A stretch of 64,000 nucleotides of DNA, taken from contig NZ_PCOU01000024.1 in NCBI RefSeq assembly GCF_002979455.1, positions 1 to 64,000 on the forward strand, in the 5' to 3' direction. Source of the DNA: Chryseobacterium sp. MYb7. GTDB lineage: Bacteria; Bacteroidota; Bacteroidia; Flavobacteriales; Weeksellaceae. Below the pieces are notes generated by a model. The model did no database searches. It was not told the DNA's origin and saw nothing but the letters and a program-made list of their open reading frames with translations. How positions within the stretch are numbered: position 1 is the first letter of the stretch; each line of letters starts with the position of its first letter. Made by a program: the position numbers and the translations under genes. Of this stretch, positions 7,348 through 16,150 are shown piece by piece.

Positions 7348-9609
7348 ATGGAAACACAGAAGTTTAGTTATGACAATAGTATTGTCCGTGCGTTCCTTTA
7401 TGCGACCTTAGTTTTCGGTCTCATTGGATTTACGTTCGGGCTTACGGCGGCATTAATGCTTTTCTACCCTGAATTACCTGAATTCTTTTTCGGGACGGAT
7501 GACACAACCATTAAGAGTTTGGCATCGGGTAACATTCAAGGTTTAATAAACACTCATGGTGCATTTGGTTTTGGTAGAATCAGAATGCTGCACACCAACA
7601 CCGTAATCTTTGCATTCGTTTGTAACATCGTTTACACGGGTATTTATTACTCATTACAGAGATTATTAAAAACAAGAATGTACAGTGACACCTTGTCTTG
7701 GTTACATTTCTGGACTTGGCAGTTTATGATTGTTGCTACGTTCGTTACGTTCTTTATGGGAATCAATACCTCTAAGGAATATGCTGAACACGAGTGGCCG
7801 ATCGACATATTGATCGCATTCTCATGGATCATTTTTGGTATCAATATGTTCCTGACTATTTCTAAGAGAAGAGTGAGACACCTTTATGTAGCGATTTGGT
7901 TCTACATTGGTACTTGGATTGCAGTAGCAATGCTTCACATCTTCAACAACCTTGAAGTACCTTTATCTTTCACAGGCTGGAAATCTTATTCAGCATATGC
8001 AGGGGTAAAAGATGCTATTGTACAGTGGTGGTATGGACACAATGCGGTTGCATTCGTATTGACGACTCCGGTTCTAGGTTTAATGTATTACTTCCTTCCG
8101 AAGGCTGCAGACAGACCGGTATTCTCTTATAAATTATCCATTATTCACTTCTGGTCATTAATTTTCGTATATATCTGGGCTGGTCCTCACCACCTTCAGT
8201 ATACAGCTCTTCCAGCTTGGGCTCAGGCGGTAGGAACAGGATTCTCTATCATGCTTATTGCACCATCTTGGGGAGGTATGTTAAATGGTCTTCTTACACT
8301 AAGAGGAGCTTGGGATAAAGTAAGAGAAAATCCTATCCTTAAGTTCTTCGTAGTAGCTGTTACTTGTTATGGTATGGCAACGTTTGAAGGTCCGCTTTTG
8401 GCAACTAAAAACATCAACAAAATTGGTCACTTTACAGACTGGGTTATCGGTCACGTACACTTAGGAGCTCTTGGATGGAATGGTTTCATGGCATTCGGGG
8501 TTATCTATTATCTGGTACCAATCATGTGGAGAACAAAAATCTGGTCTGTAAAATTAGCTAACTGGCATTTCTGGTTAGGTACTTTAGGAATCATTTTCTA
8601 TGCAGTTCCAATGTATATTTCAGGATTTACACAAGGATTAATGTGGAAGCAATTCAACCCGGACGGAACCTTATTATGGAAAAACTGGCTGGATACTGTA
8701 ACGGCAATTATTCCTTACTTCAAAATGAGATTCGTAGGAGGTTTATTCTATATCTCAGGATCTATCCTAATGATTGTAAACGTAATTGCTACAGTAAGAA
8801 AAGGATCATTCCAGAAAGAAGTTCCTGCTGAAGCTCCAGCGTTGGCAAACATCAGTAAAAACAGAAAAGAAGGAGAAGGCACTCACCTTTGGCTGGAAAG
8901 AACTCCGGTATTATTAGGTATTTTATCTTTCTTCACAATATCTATTGGTAGTTCAATTGAAATCATCCCTACACTATCCCTTAAGAAAAGTGTACCTACG
9001 ATTTCTGCAGTGAAGCCTTATTCACCGCTTGAACTTGAAGGTAGAGATATTTATATCCGTGAAGGATGTAACGCTTGTCACTCTCAGATGATCAGACCGT
9101 TCAGAGATGAGATTACAAGATTCAACGGTAAAAACGGACAATACTCCAAAGCTGGAGAATTCGTATACGACAGACCATTTCTATGGGGTTCTAAGAGAAC
9201 AGGACCGGATTTACATAGAGAAGGTGGTAAAAACCCAAGTTCTTGGCACTACAAACACATGTATAACCCAAGATCTACTTCTGCAGGTTCTATCATGCCT
9301 CGTTACCCTTGGTTAATTGCTACTGACTTAGACAGAACTAAGATGGTAGACAAAATGAAGCTGATGAAGAATGTATTCGATGTACCTTATACTAAGGCTC
9401 AAATCGACTCTGCAGACAAATGGGCTAATAACCAATCGGCAAAAATTGTAAAAGATATCTTCTCTGAAGCAAATGACCTTAAAGTGGCTTATGCTAAGAG
9501 ACCTCAGGGAGAACTAGAGAAAAAAGAAATTGTAGCTCTTATTTCTTATCTTCAGAGATTAGGTACAGATATCAAAACAACTGAAATCAAAACAGCAAGT
9601 AATAACTAA
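7348..9609 (+). CDS. ccoNO: cbb3-type cytochrome c oxidase, fused subunits I and II
   Basis: This 753-residue protein joins the catalytic subunit CcoN (about 1-490, 12 membrane helices) to the mono-haem c subunit CcoO (about 510-753). Haem and copper ligands expected for CcoN are present: His82 (MLHTN), His231 (WYGHN), His281-His282 (GPHHLQY, with Tyr285 likely the cross-linked tyrosine), and His369 and His371 (GHVHLG). The CcoO part has one membrane anchor and a haem c site CNACH at 574-578, with a probable axial Met in GSIMPRYPW. The complex reduces oxygen to water with high affinity and pumps protons. The fusion is standard in Bacteroidota. It is followed by ccoQ after 16 bases. Confidence 0.95.
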   Translation: METQKFSYDNSIVRAFLYATLVFGLIGFTFGLTAALMLFYPELPEFFFGTDDTTIKSLASGNIQGLINTHGAFGFGRIRMLHTNTVIFAFVCNIVYTGIYYSLQRLLKTRMYSDTLSWLHFWTWQFMIVATFVTFFMGINTSKEYAEHEWPIDILIAFSWIIFGINMFLTISKRRVRHLYVAIWFYIGTWIAVAMLHIFNNLEVPLSFTGWKSYSAYAGVKDAIVQWWYGHNAVAFVLTTPVLGLMYYFLPKAADRPVFSYKLSIIHFWSLIFVYIWAGPHHLQYTALPAWAQAVGTGFSIMLIAPSWGGMLNGLLTLRGAWDKVRENPILKFFVVAVTCYGMATFEGPLLATKNINKIGHFTDWVIGHVHLGALGWNGFMAFGVIYYLVPIMWRTKIWSVKLANWHFWLGTLGIIFYAVPMYISGFTQGLMWKQFNPDGTLLWKNWLDTVTAIIPYFKMRFVGGLFYISGSILMIVNVIATVRKGSFQKEVPAEAPALANISKNRKEGEGTHLWLERTPVLLGILSFFTISIGSSIEIIPTLSLKKSVPTISAVKPYSPLELEGRDIYIREGCNACHSQMIRPFRDEITRFNGKNGQYSKAGEFVYDRPFLWGSKRTGPDLHREGGKNPSSWHYKHMYNPRSTSAGSIMPRYPWLIATDLDRTKMVDKMKLMKNVFDVPYTKAQIDSADKWANNQSAKIVKDIFSEANDLKVAYAKRPQGELEKKEIVALISYLQRLGTDIKTTEIKTASNN

Positions 9610-9625
9610 ACATTAAAAGGTTCAT

Positions 9626-9826
9626 ATGATTCCTCAGAACTTTAAAGATATATTATCCAATACAGAAAACGCTGGTTTCTACCAGACGCTGGCTCTGATT
9701 TTCTTTATGCTGTTCTTCATAGCTTTAGTAATCTATGTTTTTAGCAGGCCTAAGAAATATTACAAAGAAGAAGAAGAAGCACCACTTGGGGATGATGAGG
9801 ATGACGATTTTAATTTAAAAAATTAA
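9626..9826 (+). CDS. ccoQ: cbb3-type oxidase small subunit CcoQ-like
   Basis: The 66-residue product has one hydrophobic helix (about 22-42, ALIFFMLFFIALVIYVF), the SRPKKYYKEEE segment typical of CcoQ and an acidic tail. CcoQ stabilises the core oxidase complex in the inner membrane. It sits between ccoNO and ccoP with 16 and 10 bases of spacing, so the three are cotranscribed. Sequence similarity in such short proteins is weak, but position and topology fit well. Confidence 0.82.
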   Translation: MIPQNFKDILSNTENAGFYQTLALIFFMLFFIALVIYVFSRPKKYYKEEEEAPLGDDEDDDFNLKN

Positions 9827-9836
9827 ACTATTTTTT

Positions 9837-10718
9837 ATGAAACAAAGAACACCTGTTGTCGTAAACATCTTAATAATAATTGGGCTTTTAATAGTTTTTT
9901 ATTATTTGTTTGTACAGAGCTACGCGTTCCTAGCTTCGCCTTACTTCTGGGGAACTGTTGTAATCGCTGGTATCCTTGCCTATATTCATAGTGCTATTGG
10001 AGACCTTATTGAGAACAACAAGTTCAAAAAATTATCTCCGGAAGAGAAAGCAGCTTATTTGGCTGAAAAGAAGGTTCCTTTCTTAAGAAGAATGTATGAT
10101 GCAGCCTTCAAAAAGCAATCTGAAACTGAAGAAAAAGACATCCTTATTGACCACGGTTTCGACGGAATCATGGAGCTGGATAACCAATTACCAAAATGGT
10201 GGGTAGGTTTATTCTATTTTGGGACTGCTTTTTGTATTGTATATATCGCAGCATACTCTTTCACAGACTTCGCTCACCCGTTAAGCGAATATGAAAAAGA
10301 ATATAAAGAACAGTTAGCTAGTATTGAAGAATACCAGAAATCTCAGCCTCCTGTAACTATTGAAACAGCTAAGTATTCAGCGGATAATATTGCGGAAGGT
10401 AAAGAATTATTCAAAACAAACTGTGCATCTTGTCACAAAGAAGACGGTAGTGGAGGTATCGGACCAAACCTTACTGATAACTACTGGATCAACCAGCCTG
10501 AGAAAACGTTATTCAAAAACGTATTCCATATGGACTGGAATGGTTCTCCTACTAACCCTGCCATGAGAGCATTCGGTAAAAACGGAGAAGTTTCAGGTGC
10601 AGAGATTGAGAAGATTGCAGCGTATGTATATCACATCAATCAGGAACAACCACCAGTGACTCAAGCTCAAGGAGGAGCAGCTCCTCAAGGAACTGAAGCA
10701 CATTGGGAAAAAGAATAA
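9837..10718 (+). CDS. ccoP: cbb3-type cytochrome c oxidase subunit III (mono-haem)
   Basis: CcoP feeds electrons from soluble or quinol-derived cytochrome c into the oxidase. The 293-residue protein has two N-terminal membrane helices (about 9-45), a family-typical loop DHGFDGIMELDNQLPKWW, a third helix, and a periplasmic cytochrome c domain with CASCH at 196-200; the axial Met is probably in NPAMRAFG. Proteobacterial CcoP has two haem c sites; only one CxxCH is present here. The C-terminus is rich in Gln, Pro and Gly. The transcript probably ends at the strong hairpin at 10742-10791. Confidence 0.92.
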   Translation: MKQRTPVVVNILIIIGLLIVFYYLFVQSYAFLASPYFWGTVVIAGILAYIHSAIGDLIENNKFKKLSPEEKAAYLAEKKVPFLRRMYDAAFKKQSETEEKDILIDHGFDGIMELDNQLPKWWVGLFYFGTAFCIVYIAAYSFTDFAHPLSEYEKEYKEQLASIEEYQKSQPPVTIETAKYSADNIAEGKELFKTNCASCHKEDGSGGIGPNLTDNYWINQPEKTLFKNVFHMDWNGSPTNPAMRAFGKNGEVSGAEIEKIAAYVYHINQEQPPVTQAQGGAAPQGTEAHWEKE

Positions 10719-10741
10719 TTTAAAAAATTAGAAACATATGA

Positions 10742-10791
10742 AAAAAACATAATTTGTTATTAGATTAAAATAGTAACGAATTATGTTTTTT
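10742..10791 (+). terminator. long hairpin between ccoP and ccoG
   Basis: Arms at 10742-10759 and 10774-10791 pair over 18 bases with a single G-U wobble and a 14-base loop; the 3' arm ends in a run of T followed by CTTTTTT. It is an AT-rich intrinsic terminator, possibly partial, that would lower expression of the downstream assembly genes relative to the oxidase subunits. Confidence 0.7.
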
Positions 10792-10812
10792 CTTTTTTAA
10801 AACCTATTACAT

Positions 10813-12267
10813 ATGTCAGACATAGAAGAAATAGAAGTACGCGGCGGACAGGGACAGGTTCTGGACCCTGAGACTTACAGAGATTCTATAGGGACAATGG
10901 AGCAATCCGGAAAGAGAAGATGGGTATTTCCAAGAAAACCTAAAGGGAAGTACACCAACTATAGAAACATTGTAAGTTATCTATTATTAATTATTTATTT
11001 TACCTTACCATTCATCAAAATCAATGGTAACCCATTATTATTATTCAATGTCATAGACAGGGAGTTTTTCATTTTTGGACAGCCTTTCTATCCACAGGAT
11101 TTTTTTATCCTTACTTTAGGTGCTATCGCCTCTTTAATCTTTATTATTGTTTTTACGATTGCGTTCGGAAGAATTTTCTGCGGGTGGATTTGCCCTCAGA
11201 CAATTTTTATGGAATCTATCTTCCGTAAAATCGAATATCTGATTGAAGGTGACCGAAATAAGCAGATGAAGCTGGACAGACAGGAGTGGAACAGCGAGAA
11301 GATTTGGAAGAGAAGCTTGAAATGGACTGTTTATGTTGTTATTTCATTGATCATCACTCACTTCATGTTTATGTATATTGTAGGCTATGAAGAGGTATTT
11401 AAAATTGTAGGTGAAGGGCCATTTACACACCCTACCAATTTTATTGTAATGATCCTTCTTGCAGCTGCATTCTATTTTGTATTTGCCTGGTTCAGAGAAC
11501 AGGTTTGTACATTGGTATGTCCTTACGGAAGACTGCAGGGAGTATTGATTGACAAAGATACCATCAACGTTTTCTACGATTTTAAAAGAGGTGAAAACAG
11601 ATCAAAATGGAGAAAAGGTGAAGACCGTAAAGCAGCTGGAAAAGGAGATTGTATCGACTGCCAGCAGTGTGTAGTGGTATGTCCTACCGGAATTGACATC
11701 AGAGACGGACAGCAGTTGGAATGTATCAACTGTACAGCATGTATTGATGCCTGTGATGAAGTCATGGAAAAAGTAGGCCTTCCAAAAGGGTTGGTTCGAT
11801 ATGCTTCTGAGAACGAAATTGAGCAGCAGACTCAGTTCAAGTTTACCGGAAGAATGAAAGGATTCTCCATATTCTTATTACTTTTAGTTGGATTCCTGGG
11901 GTATCTATTATACAGCCGCGGTGAGATGGAAGCTAAATTCATCAAACCGGCAGGGAGCACATTCTTTGTAAGAGATGGTAAAATTACCAATACTTATAAT
12001 TATACTTTCCTTAATAAAACGAACGACAAAAAAATCGTTACCATCAAAGTAATGGAGCCGGCACATGGTGAGATTACTTATAGTGCATCAAGTAAGATTC
12101 AGGTGGATAGAGATAAAATTTCAAAAGGAACAATCAATATCAGCTTCCCGGAAGATGAAATGAAACTGTCTAAACAGAATATCACGATTGGTGTTTATGA
12201 TATGAAGGGTAAATTGATTGATTCTTATCAGACTTATTTTGAAGGACCATTTAAACTGCAATTTTAA
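10813..12267 (+). CDS. ccoG: cbb3 oxidase accessory ferredoxin-type membrane protein CcoG
   Basis: CcoG (also called RdxA/FixG) is a membrane iron-sulfur protein that reduces copper during cbb3 oxidase assembly. The 484-residue product has several membrane helices in the first third, the conserved segments FCGWICPQTIFME and CTLVCPYGRLQ, two 4Fe-4S motifs (CIDCQQCVVVCP and CINCTACIDACD, about residues 278-315), a further helix around 350-375, and a C-terminal Ig-like domain with many beta-strand-forming residues. Length and domain order match the family. It follows the ccoP terminator by 22 bases and is 10 bases before ccoH. Confidence 0.93.
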   Translation: MSDIEEIEVRGGQGQVLDPETYRDSIGTMEQSGKRRWVFPRKPKGKYTNYRNIVSYLLLIIYFTLPFIKINGNPLLLFNVIDREFFIFGQPFYPQDFFILTLGAIASLIFIIVFTIAFGRIFCGWICPQTIFMESIFRKIEYLIEGDRNKQMKLDRQEWNSEKIWKRSLKWTVYVVISLIITHFMFMYIVGYEEVFKIVGEGPFTHPTNFIVMILLAAAFYFVFAWFREQVCTLVCPYGRLQGVLIDKDTINVFYDFKRGENRSKWRKGEDRKAAGKGDCIDCQQCVVVCPTGIDIRDGQQLECINCTACIDACDEVMEKVGLPKGLVRYASENEIEQQTQFKFTGRMKGFSIFLLLLVGFLGYLLYSRGEMEAKFIKPAGSTFFVRDGKITNTYNYTFLNKTNDKKIVTIKVMEPAHGEITYSASSKIQVDRDKISKGTINISFPEDEMKLSKQNITIGVYDMKGKLIDSYQTYFEGPFKLQF

Positions 12268-12277
12268 TTAGAAAAAA

Positions 12278-12730
12278 ATGAAGAACTTTAGTTGGGGACA
12301 CGGTGTTGTAATTGCATTACTTGCATTCATAGTTTTTATATTATCCATGATGTTTCTTTTCCCGAACGGTCAGAAGAACTCTGAAATGGTAACGGATAAT
12401 TATTATGAAGAGGAGTTGAAATATCAGGATGTCATTGATGCAAAGAAAAAAGCAGATGACTTACAGGAAAAACCTGTATACAGCCAGGATACCAAAGGAA
12501 TTAAAATTACTTTTCCAAAAGAATATAACAACTCAAATACTACGGTAAAATTTGTTTTAAACAGAACCGACGACCAGAATTTAGATATCAAAAAATCTGT
12601 ACAGCTTGATGCCAGCCAGTCTTTCACAATACCAGCACAGGTATTGAAAGTAGGAAACTACACATTAAGATTAAGTTGGACAAAAGATAAAACAGACTAT
12701 CGAATGGATTATGACGTGATATGGAAATAG
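12278..12730 (+). CDS. ccoH: FixH/CcoH-type oxidase assembly protein
   Basis: The 150-residue product has one N-terminal membrane helix (about 7-29), the NYYEEELKYQDVIDAKKKA segment that marks FixH/CcoH proteins, and a beta-rich periplasmic domain. CcoH is needed for assembly or stability of cbb3 oxidase. It follows ccoG by 10 bases and its 3' end overlaps the start of the TauE/SafE-like gene by 10 bases, so translation of the two is probably coupled. Confidence 0.88.
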   Translation: MKNFSWGHGVVIALLAFIVFILSMMFLFPNGQKNSEMVTDNYYEEELKYQDVIDAKKKADDLQEKPVYSQDTKGIKITFPKEYNNSNTTVKFVLNRTDDQNLDIKKSVQLDASQSFTIPAQVLKVGNYTLRLSWTKDKTDYRMDYDVIWK

Positions 12731-13446
12731 GACTTATTGTATCGGCTATTGCTTTAGGCTTTGCTTCCGGTTTTCACTGTATCGGAATGTGCGGCCCAAT
12801 TGCCTTGTCGATGGGATTGACCAAAAAACAGGCCGCTAACTTCTATCTTCAGAATCTTACCTATCAATTCGGAAGAATATTCACCTATTCATTATTGGGT
12901 GCGCTTCTTGGAATTATCGGGCAGGGATTTGAAATGGCAGGCTTTCAGAAATATCTTACTATAACAGCAGGAGTTCTTCTGATTATCATGGCTGTATTTT
13001 CATTTGGAGGAAAAGATTTTGCTTCAAAAATACCTTTCCTTTCCAAATTTTTATACTCTGTCAAATTAAATTTAGGAAAACTTCTTCAGAAAGCAGATTA
13101 CCGTTCAAGATTCTCCACTGGAGTTCTTAACGGCTTTTTACCGTGTGGAATGGTTTACATGGCTCTTACCGCAAGCCTCGCAGGAGGTGGAATATGGCAG
13201 GGAGCTTTATATATGGCTTTATTTGGCCTTGGAACCCTTCCGTTCATGTTTGCTATCGTTTTAGCCGGAAACCTCATGAATCAGGCCTTCCGGGTCAAGA
13301 TTCTAAAAGCAGTTCCCGTTATCATGATTATTTTGGGAGGATTATTCATTCTAAGAGGTCTTGAACTGGGAATTCCCTATGTTTCTCCGAAAGCAGAAGC
13401 GATGACGATTGTTAAAGATCAGAACGGGGCTGTTAACTGTCATTAA
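12721..13446 (+). CDS. TauE/SafE (UreH-like) family membrane protein
   Basis: This 241-residue inner-membrane protein has about six helices and starts with GFHCIGMCGPIALSMG, the signature of the small 'cytochrome biogenesis/UreH-like' branch of the TauE/SafE family; LNGFLPCGMVYMAL is the second conserved segment. The Cys-containing motifs in helices suggest metal handling. Members of this branch regularly sit at the end of cco gene clusters in Bacteroidota, so a role in copper supply or oxidase maturation is likely, but the substrate is not proven. It overlaps ccoH by 10 bases. Confidence 0.85.
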   Translation: MEIGLIVSAIALGFASGFHCIGMCGPIALSMGLTKKQAANFYLQNLTYQFGRIFTYSLLGALLGIIGQGFEMAGFQKYLTITAGVLLIIMAVFSFGGKDFASKIPFLSKFLYSVKLNLGKLLQKADYRSRFSTGVLNGFLPCGMVYMALTASLAGGGIWQGALYMALFGLGTLPFMFAIVLAGNLMNQAFRVKILKAVPVIMIILGGLFILRGLELGIPYVSPKAEAMTIVKDQNGAVNCH

Positions 13447-13464
13447 TTTGTATGTAAATAAACC

Positions 13465-14202
13465 ATGAAGAAAATCTTTGTTTTATTCCTGATAAGCCTT
13501 TTTATACTGCAATCCTGCAGTGTGAATTCTGAAATTGTCTATCATAAAGATTCCGCCTCTACTTCCGTTACGGATATTGATACAAGAGAGTTTATGTCTG
13601 AAATGATAGCGATGACTCCGGATTCATTAAAGCAAAAGGAATTTGGAGAAATGGATAAACTTCCAACCACATGGACAAGTATGTATGATCTTTCCAAAAA
13701 GGAAGGAAAATTAAAAACTGAAAATCCGGACTCCATCAGAATCATGAAAAAAATCTTCATGAAATCTACGAAAGAAGATAATAAGCTCGCAGGATTTTCT
13801 TTTAAAATGGAACATTTTAAACCGGAAGATTATCTGATTCTGAAAAGTTTTACAAAAACTGAAAAAATTCCTCTGGATCAGAATATTTATAATAATTGGG
13901 ATGGAAAAACCCTCACAATCGATACAGGAAACTTTAATCTTAAAAACATTGAAGAATCAATCCGCTCTAAAACCTCGAAGGAAGAATCTGAAAAAATAGC
14001 TGGTATGATGGCAATGTTTTTTAAAAAGATTGGTACCACTTTAAGGTTTGAGAAACCCATACAATCCATTTCAGGGAAACATGACTGGGTGAAGCAGATT
14101 GATAACCATTCGATAAGAATAGATTACGATTTGAAAGCCATTTATGATAAAGATACTCAACTGAAAAACGCAGATAAAAAGATTATCATCGTGACAGAAT
14201 AA
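13465..14202 (+). CDS. predicted lipoprotein, unknown function
   Basis: The 245-residue protein starts with a signal peptide ending in a lipobox (LFILQSCSV, Cys about residue 18), so it is probably an outer- or inner-membrane lipoprotein facing the periplasm. The rest is hydrophilic, Lys- and Ser-rich, with no motif I recognise. It lies 18 bases after the TauE/SafE-like gene and could be read through from the cco locus, but nothing in the sequence ties it to respiration. A bidirectional hairpin follows at 14210-14229. Confidence 0.75.
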   Translation: MKKIFVLFLISLFILQSCSVNSEIVYHKDSASTSVTDIDTREFMSEMIAMTPDSLKQKEFGEMDKLPTTWTSMYDLSKKEGKLKTENPDSIRIMKKIFMKSTKEDNKLAGFSFKMEHFKPEDYLILKSFTKTEKIPLDQNIYNNWDGKTLTIDTGNFNLKNIEESIRSKTSKEESEKIAGMMAMFFKKIGTTLRFEKPIQSISGKHDWVKQIDNHSIRIDYDLKAIYDKDTQLKNADKKIIIVTE

Positions 14203-14209
14203 AGCAAAA

Positions 14210-14229
14210 CCCACTGAAAATTCAGTGGG
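14210..14229. terminator. bidirectional terminator between lipoprotein gene and serS
   Basis: An 8-base-pair stem (CCCACTGA / TCAGTGGG) with a 4-base loop is followed by TTTTATTTT on the plus strand and by a T-containing stretch on the minus strand. It lies between converging genes and probably serves both. Confidence 0.8.
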
Positions 14230-14258
14230 CTTTTATTTTGACCTAAACTTCTGATCGT

Positions 14259-15527
14259 TTAGTTAATTACATCAAATCTTGCATATTCTGCAATCTTTTT
14301 TGGAAGCTTAATTCCTTCTGCTGTCTGGTTGTTTTCAAGCAATGCAGCCATAATTCTTGGTAACGCCATTGCCGATCCGTTTAAGGTATGAACCAACTGA
14401 GATTTACCATCTCCTTTGTAACGGCACTTCAGTCTGTTTGCCTGGAACGTTTCAAAGTTAGACACAGAGCTTACTTCTAACCACATTTCCTGAGCAGCAC
14501 TCCATACTTCAAAGTCATACGTCATGGCTGATGCAAAACCAGTATCACCACCACAAAGTCTCAATACTCTGAACGGAAGTTCAAGGTCTGTAAGGATTTC
14601 TTTGATGTGCTCTACCATTTCTTCCAAAACAGCATAAGAGTTCTCTGGTTTTTCAATTCTTACAATCTCCACTTTTTCAAACTGGTGAAGACGGTTTAAT
14701 CCTCTTACGTGAGCTCCGTAACTTCCGGCTTCTCTTCTGTAGCACTGAGAGAATGCCGTATTTTTGATCGGAAGATCTTTTTCCTCAAGCAATACATCAC
14801 GATAAAGGTTCGTTACAGGCACTTCTGCTGTAGGAATCAGGTATAATTTATCTTCATTGATATAATACATCTGTCCCTCTTTATCTGGCAGCTGTCCGGT
14901 TCCAAAACCAGATGCCTCATTCACAACGTGAGGAGGATTCACTTCTGTATAGCCTTTTTCCACATTTTTATCTAAGAAATACTGAACCAAAGCTCTTTGT
15001 AATCTTGCACCTTTCCCTAAATAAACAGGGAAACCTGCACCGGCAATTTTTACGCCTAATTCAAAATCAATTAAGTTGTATTTTTTTGCCAGTTCCCAGT
15101 GAGGAATAGCTCCTTCACCAAGACCTTCTACCGGATGAGACTGAAAAATCATTTCATTATCATCAGCAGAAGCTCCGCTTTTTACTAATTCATTGGGAAT
15201 GTTCGGAAGCTGGTACAGAATATTCAGTAAGTCATTTTCTTTAACTTCTAACTGGGATTTCAATTCTGAACTCGACTCTTTGTATTGTGCTGTTTTAGAT
15301 TTTGCAGATTCCGCTTCTTCTTTTTTCCCTTCTTTCATCAATAGTCCGATTTCTTTCGAAATTTTATTGATTTCGGCAAGCTGGGAATCTAGTTCAAACT
15401 GGATTCTTTTTCTTTCGTCGTCGGCAGCGATAGCCTCGTCTACCAACTCAAGATTTTTGAATTGTCTTTTCTTAAGACCTTCTAAAACGCGTTCTTTATC
15501 GTCGCGCAAAAAATTGACTTGTAACAT
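14259..15527 (-). CDS. serS: serine--tRNA ligase
   Basis: SerRS charges tRNA-Ser (and tRNA-Sec) with serine in the cytoplasm. The 422-residue length is normal. The N-terminal 100 residues form the tRNA-binding coiled coil (rich in Lys, Glu, Leu), followed by the class II catalytic core: motif 2 around FSQCYRREAGSYG and motif 3 around LNGSAMALPRIMAALLE. A TAnnTTTG-type element read on the minus strand (CAAATTTA on plus, 15582-15589) gives a likely promoter just upstream. Confidence 0.96.
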   Translation of the reverse strand: MLQVNFLRDDKERVLEGLKKRQFKNLELVDEAIAADDERKRIQFELDSQLAEINKISKEIGLLMKEGKKEEAESAKSKTAQYKESSSELKSQLEVKENDLLNILYQLPNIPNELVKSGASADDNEMIFQSHPVEGLGEGAIPHWELAKKYNLIDFELGVKIAGAGFPVYLGKGARLQRALVQYFLDKNVEKGYTEVNPPHVVNEASGFGTGQLPDKEGQMYYINEDKLYLIPTAEVPVTNLYRDVLLEEKDLPIKNTAFSQCYRREAGSYGAHVRGLNRLHQFEKVEIVRIEKPENSYAVLEEMVEHIKEILTDLELPFRVLRLCGGDTGFASAMTYDFEVWSAAQEMWLEVSSVSNFETFQANRLKCRYKGDGKSQLVHTLNGSAMALPRIMAALLENNQTAEGIKLPKKIAEYARFDVIN

Positions 15528-15581
15528 TTTATTTAGATGTTAAATATTAGATGTTTAGCTCATAATAAGCTAACAGTTGTA

Positions 15582-15589
15582 CAAATTTA
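15582..15589 (-). promoter_or_regulatory. serS -7 promoter element
   Basis: The plus-strand sequence CAAATTTA is TAAATTTG on the minus strand, a perfect TAnnTTTG. It lies 55-62 bases before the serS ATG. No convincing -33 element was found. Confidence 0.4.
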
Positions 15590-15593
15590 AAAA

Positions 15594-16112
15594 TTATTTT
15601 GTGATCGTAACAGTATTTGTGGAAGTTGGTGCATTAGCATTTTTTGAAAACACTTCGTTTCCATCATACAATACCTTTGAAACCTGAAATGCTGTAGGAG
15701 TATTACGATACTGAACTTCCAGCAATCCTGTTACGTTATCATTTGCATTGGTGCTTTTTGTAAACGTAATCAGCATTCTGGAATATAGAGATGTTCCTGT
15801 ACCTGGTTGATCCGGGCTGATAGAATCCAGTCTTCTTCTTTTGGCACCTGCTATATATTCCATATAATATAATGATTCCGGAGACTGTTTTAAAGGAATA
15901 CTTACCGGAGCAATATCTTTTGTTCCAAAGACATCATTCACGGAAAATCCGGTGTAAGATCCTGTGAGTTTATTATTCAGAAGATCCTGACCAGCATTGT
16001 TCTTCATATAAATATTAAGCACCTGATCCACTCTCTGCAAAGAATCATCGTCACTTTTACAACTTACCAGTGCAAAAACCGCAACAAATATGCTCCAAAA
16101 ATATTTCATCAT
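15594..16112 (-). CDS. predicted lipoprotein, unknown function
   Basis: A 172-residue product with a signal peptide and lipobox (FALVSCKSDDD, Cys about residue 19), followed by an acidic Asp-rich stretch common in flavobacterial lipoproteins exported to the outer membrane. The remainder looks like a small beta-rich domain; I recognise no family. A TAnnTTTG element on the minus strand (TACCTTTG, 16125-16118) lies just upstream, between it and asnB, so it may have its own promoter. Confidence 0.72.
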   Translation of the reverse strand: MMKYFWSIFVAVFALVSCKSDDDSLQRVDQVLNIYMKNNAGQDLLNNKLTGSYTGFSVNDVFGTKDIAPVSIPLKQSPESLYYMEYIAGAKRRRLDSISPDQPGTGTSLYSRMLITFTKSTNANDNVTGLLEVQYRNTPTAFQVSKVLYDGNEVFSKNANAPTSTNTVTITK

Positions 16113-16117
16113 AGCTA

Positions 16118-16125
16118 CAAAGGTA
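16118..16125 (-). promoter_or_regulatory. -7 element of lipoprotein gene
   Basis: CAAAGGTA on the plus strand reads TACCTTTG on the minus strand, matching TAnnTTTG, 6 bases from the ATG at 16112. A transcript from it would be nearly leaderless. Confidence 0.3.
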
Positions 16126-16150
16126 AAATATTAATCATTAGGCTGCTTCT

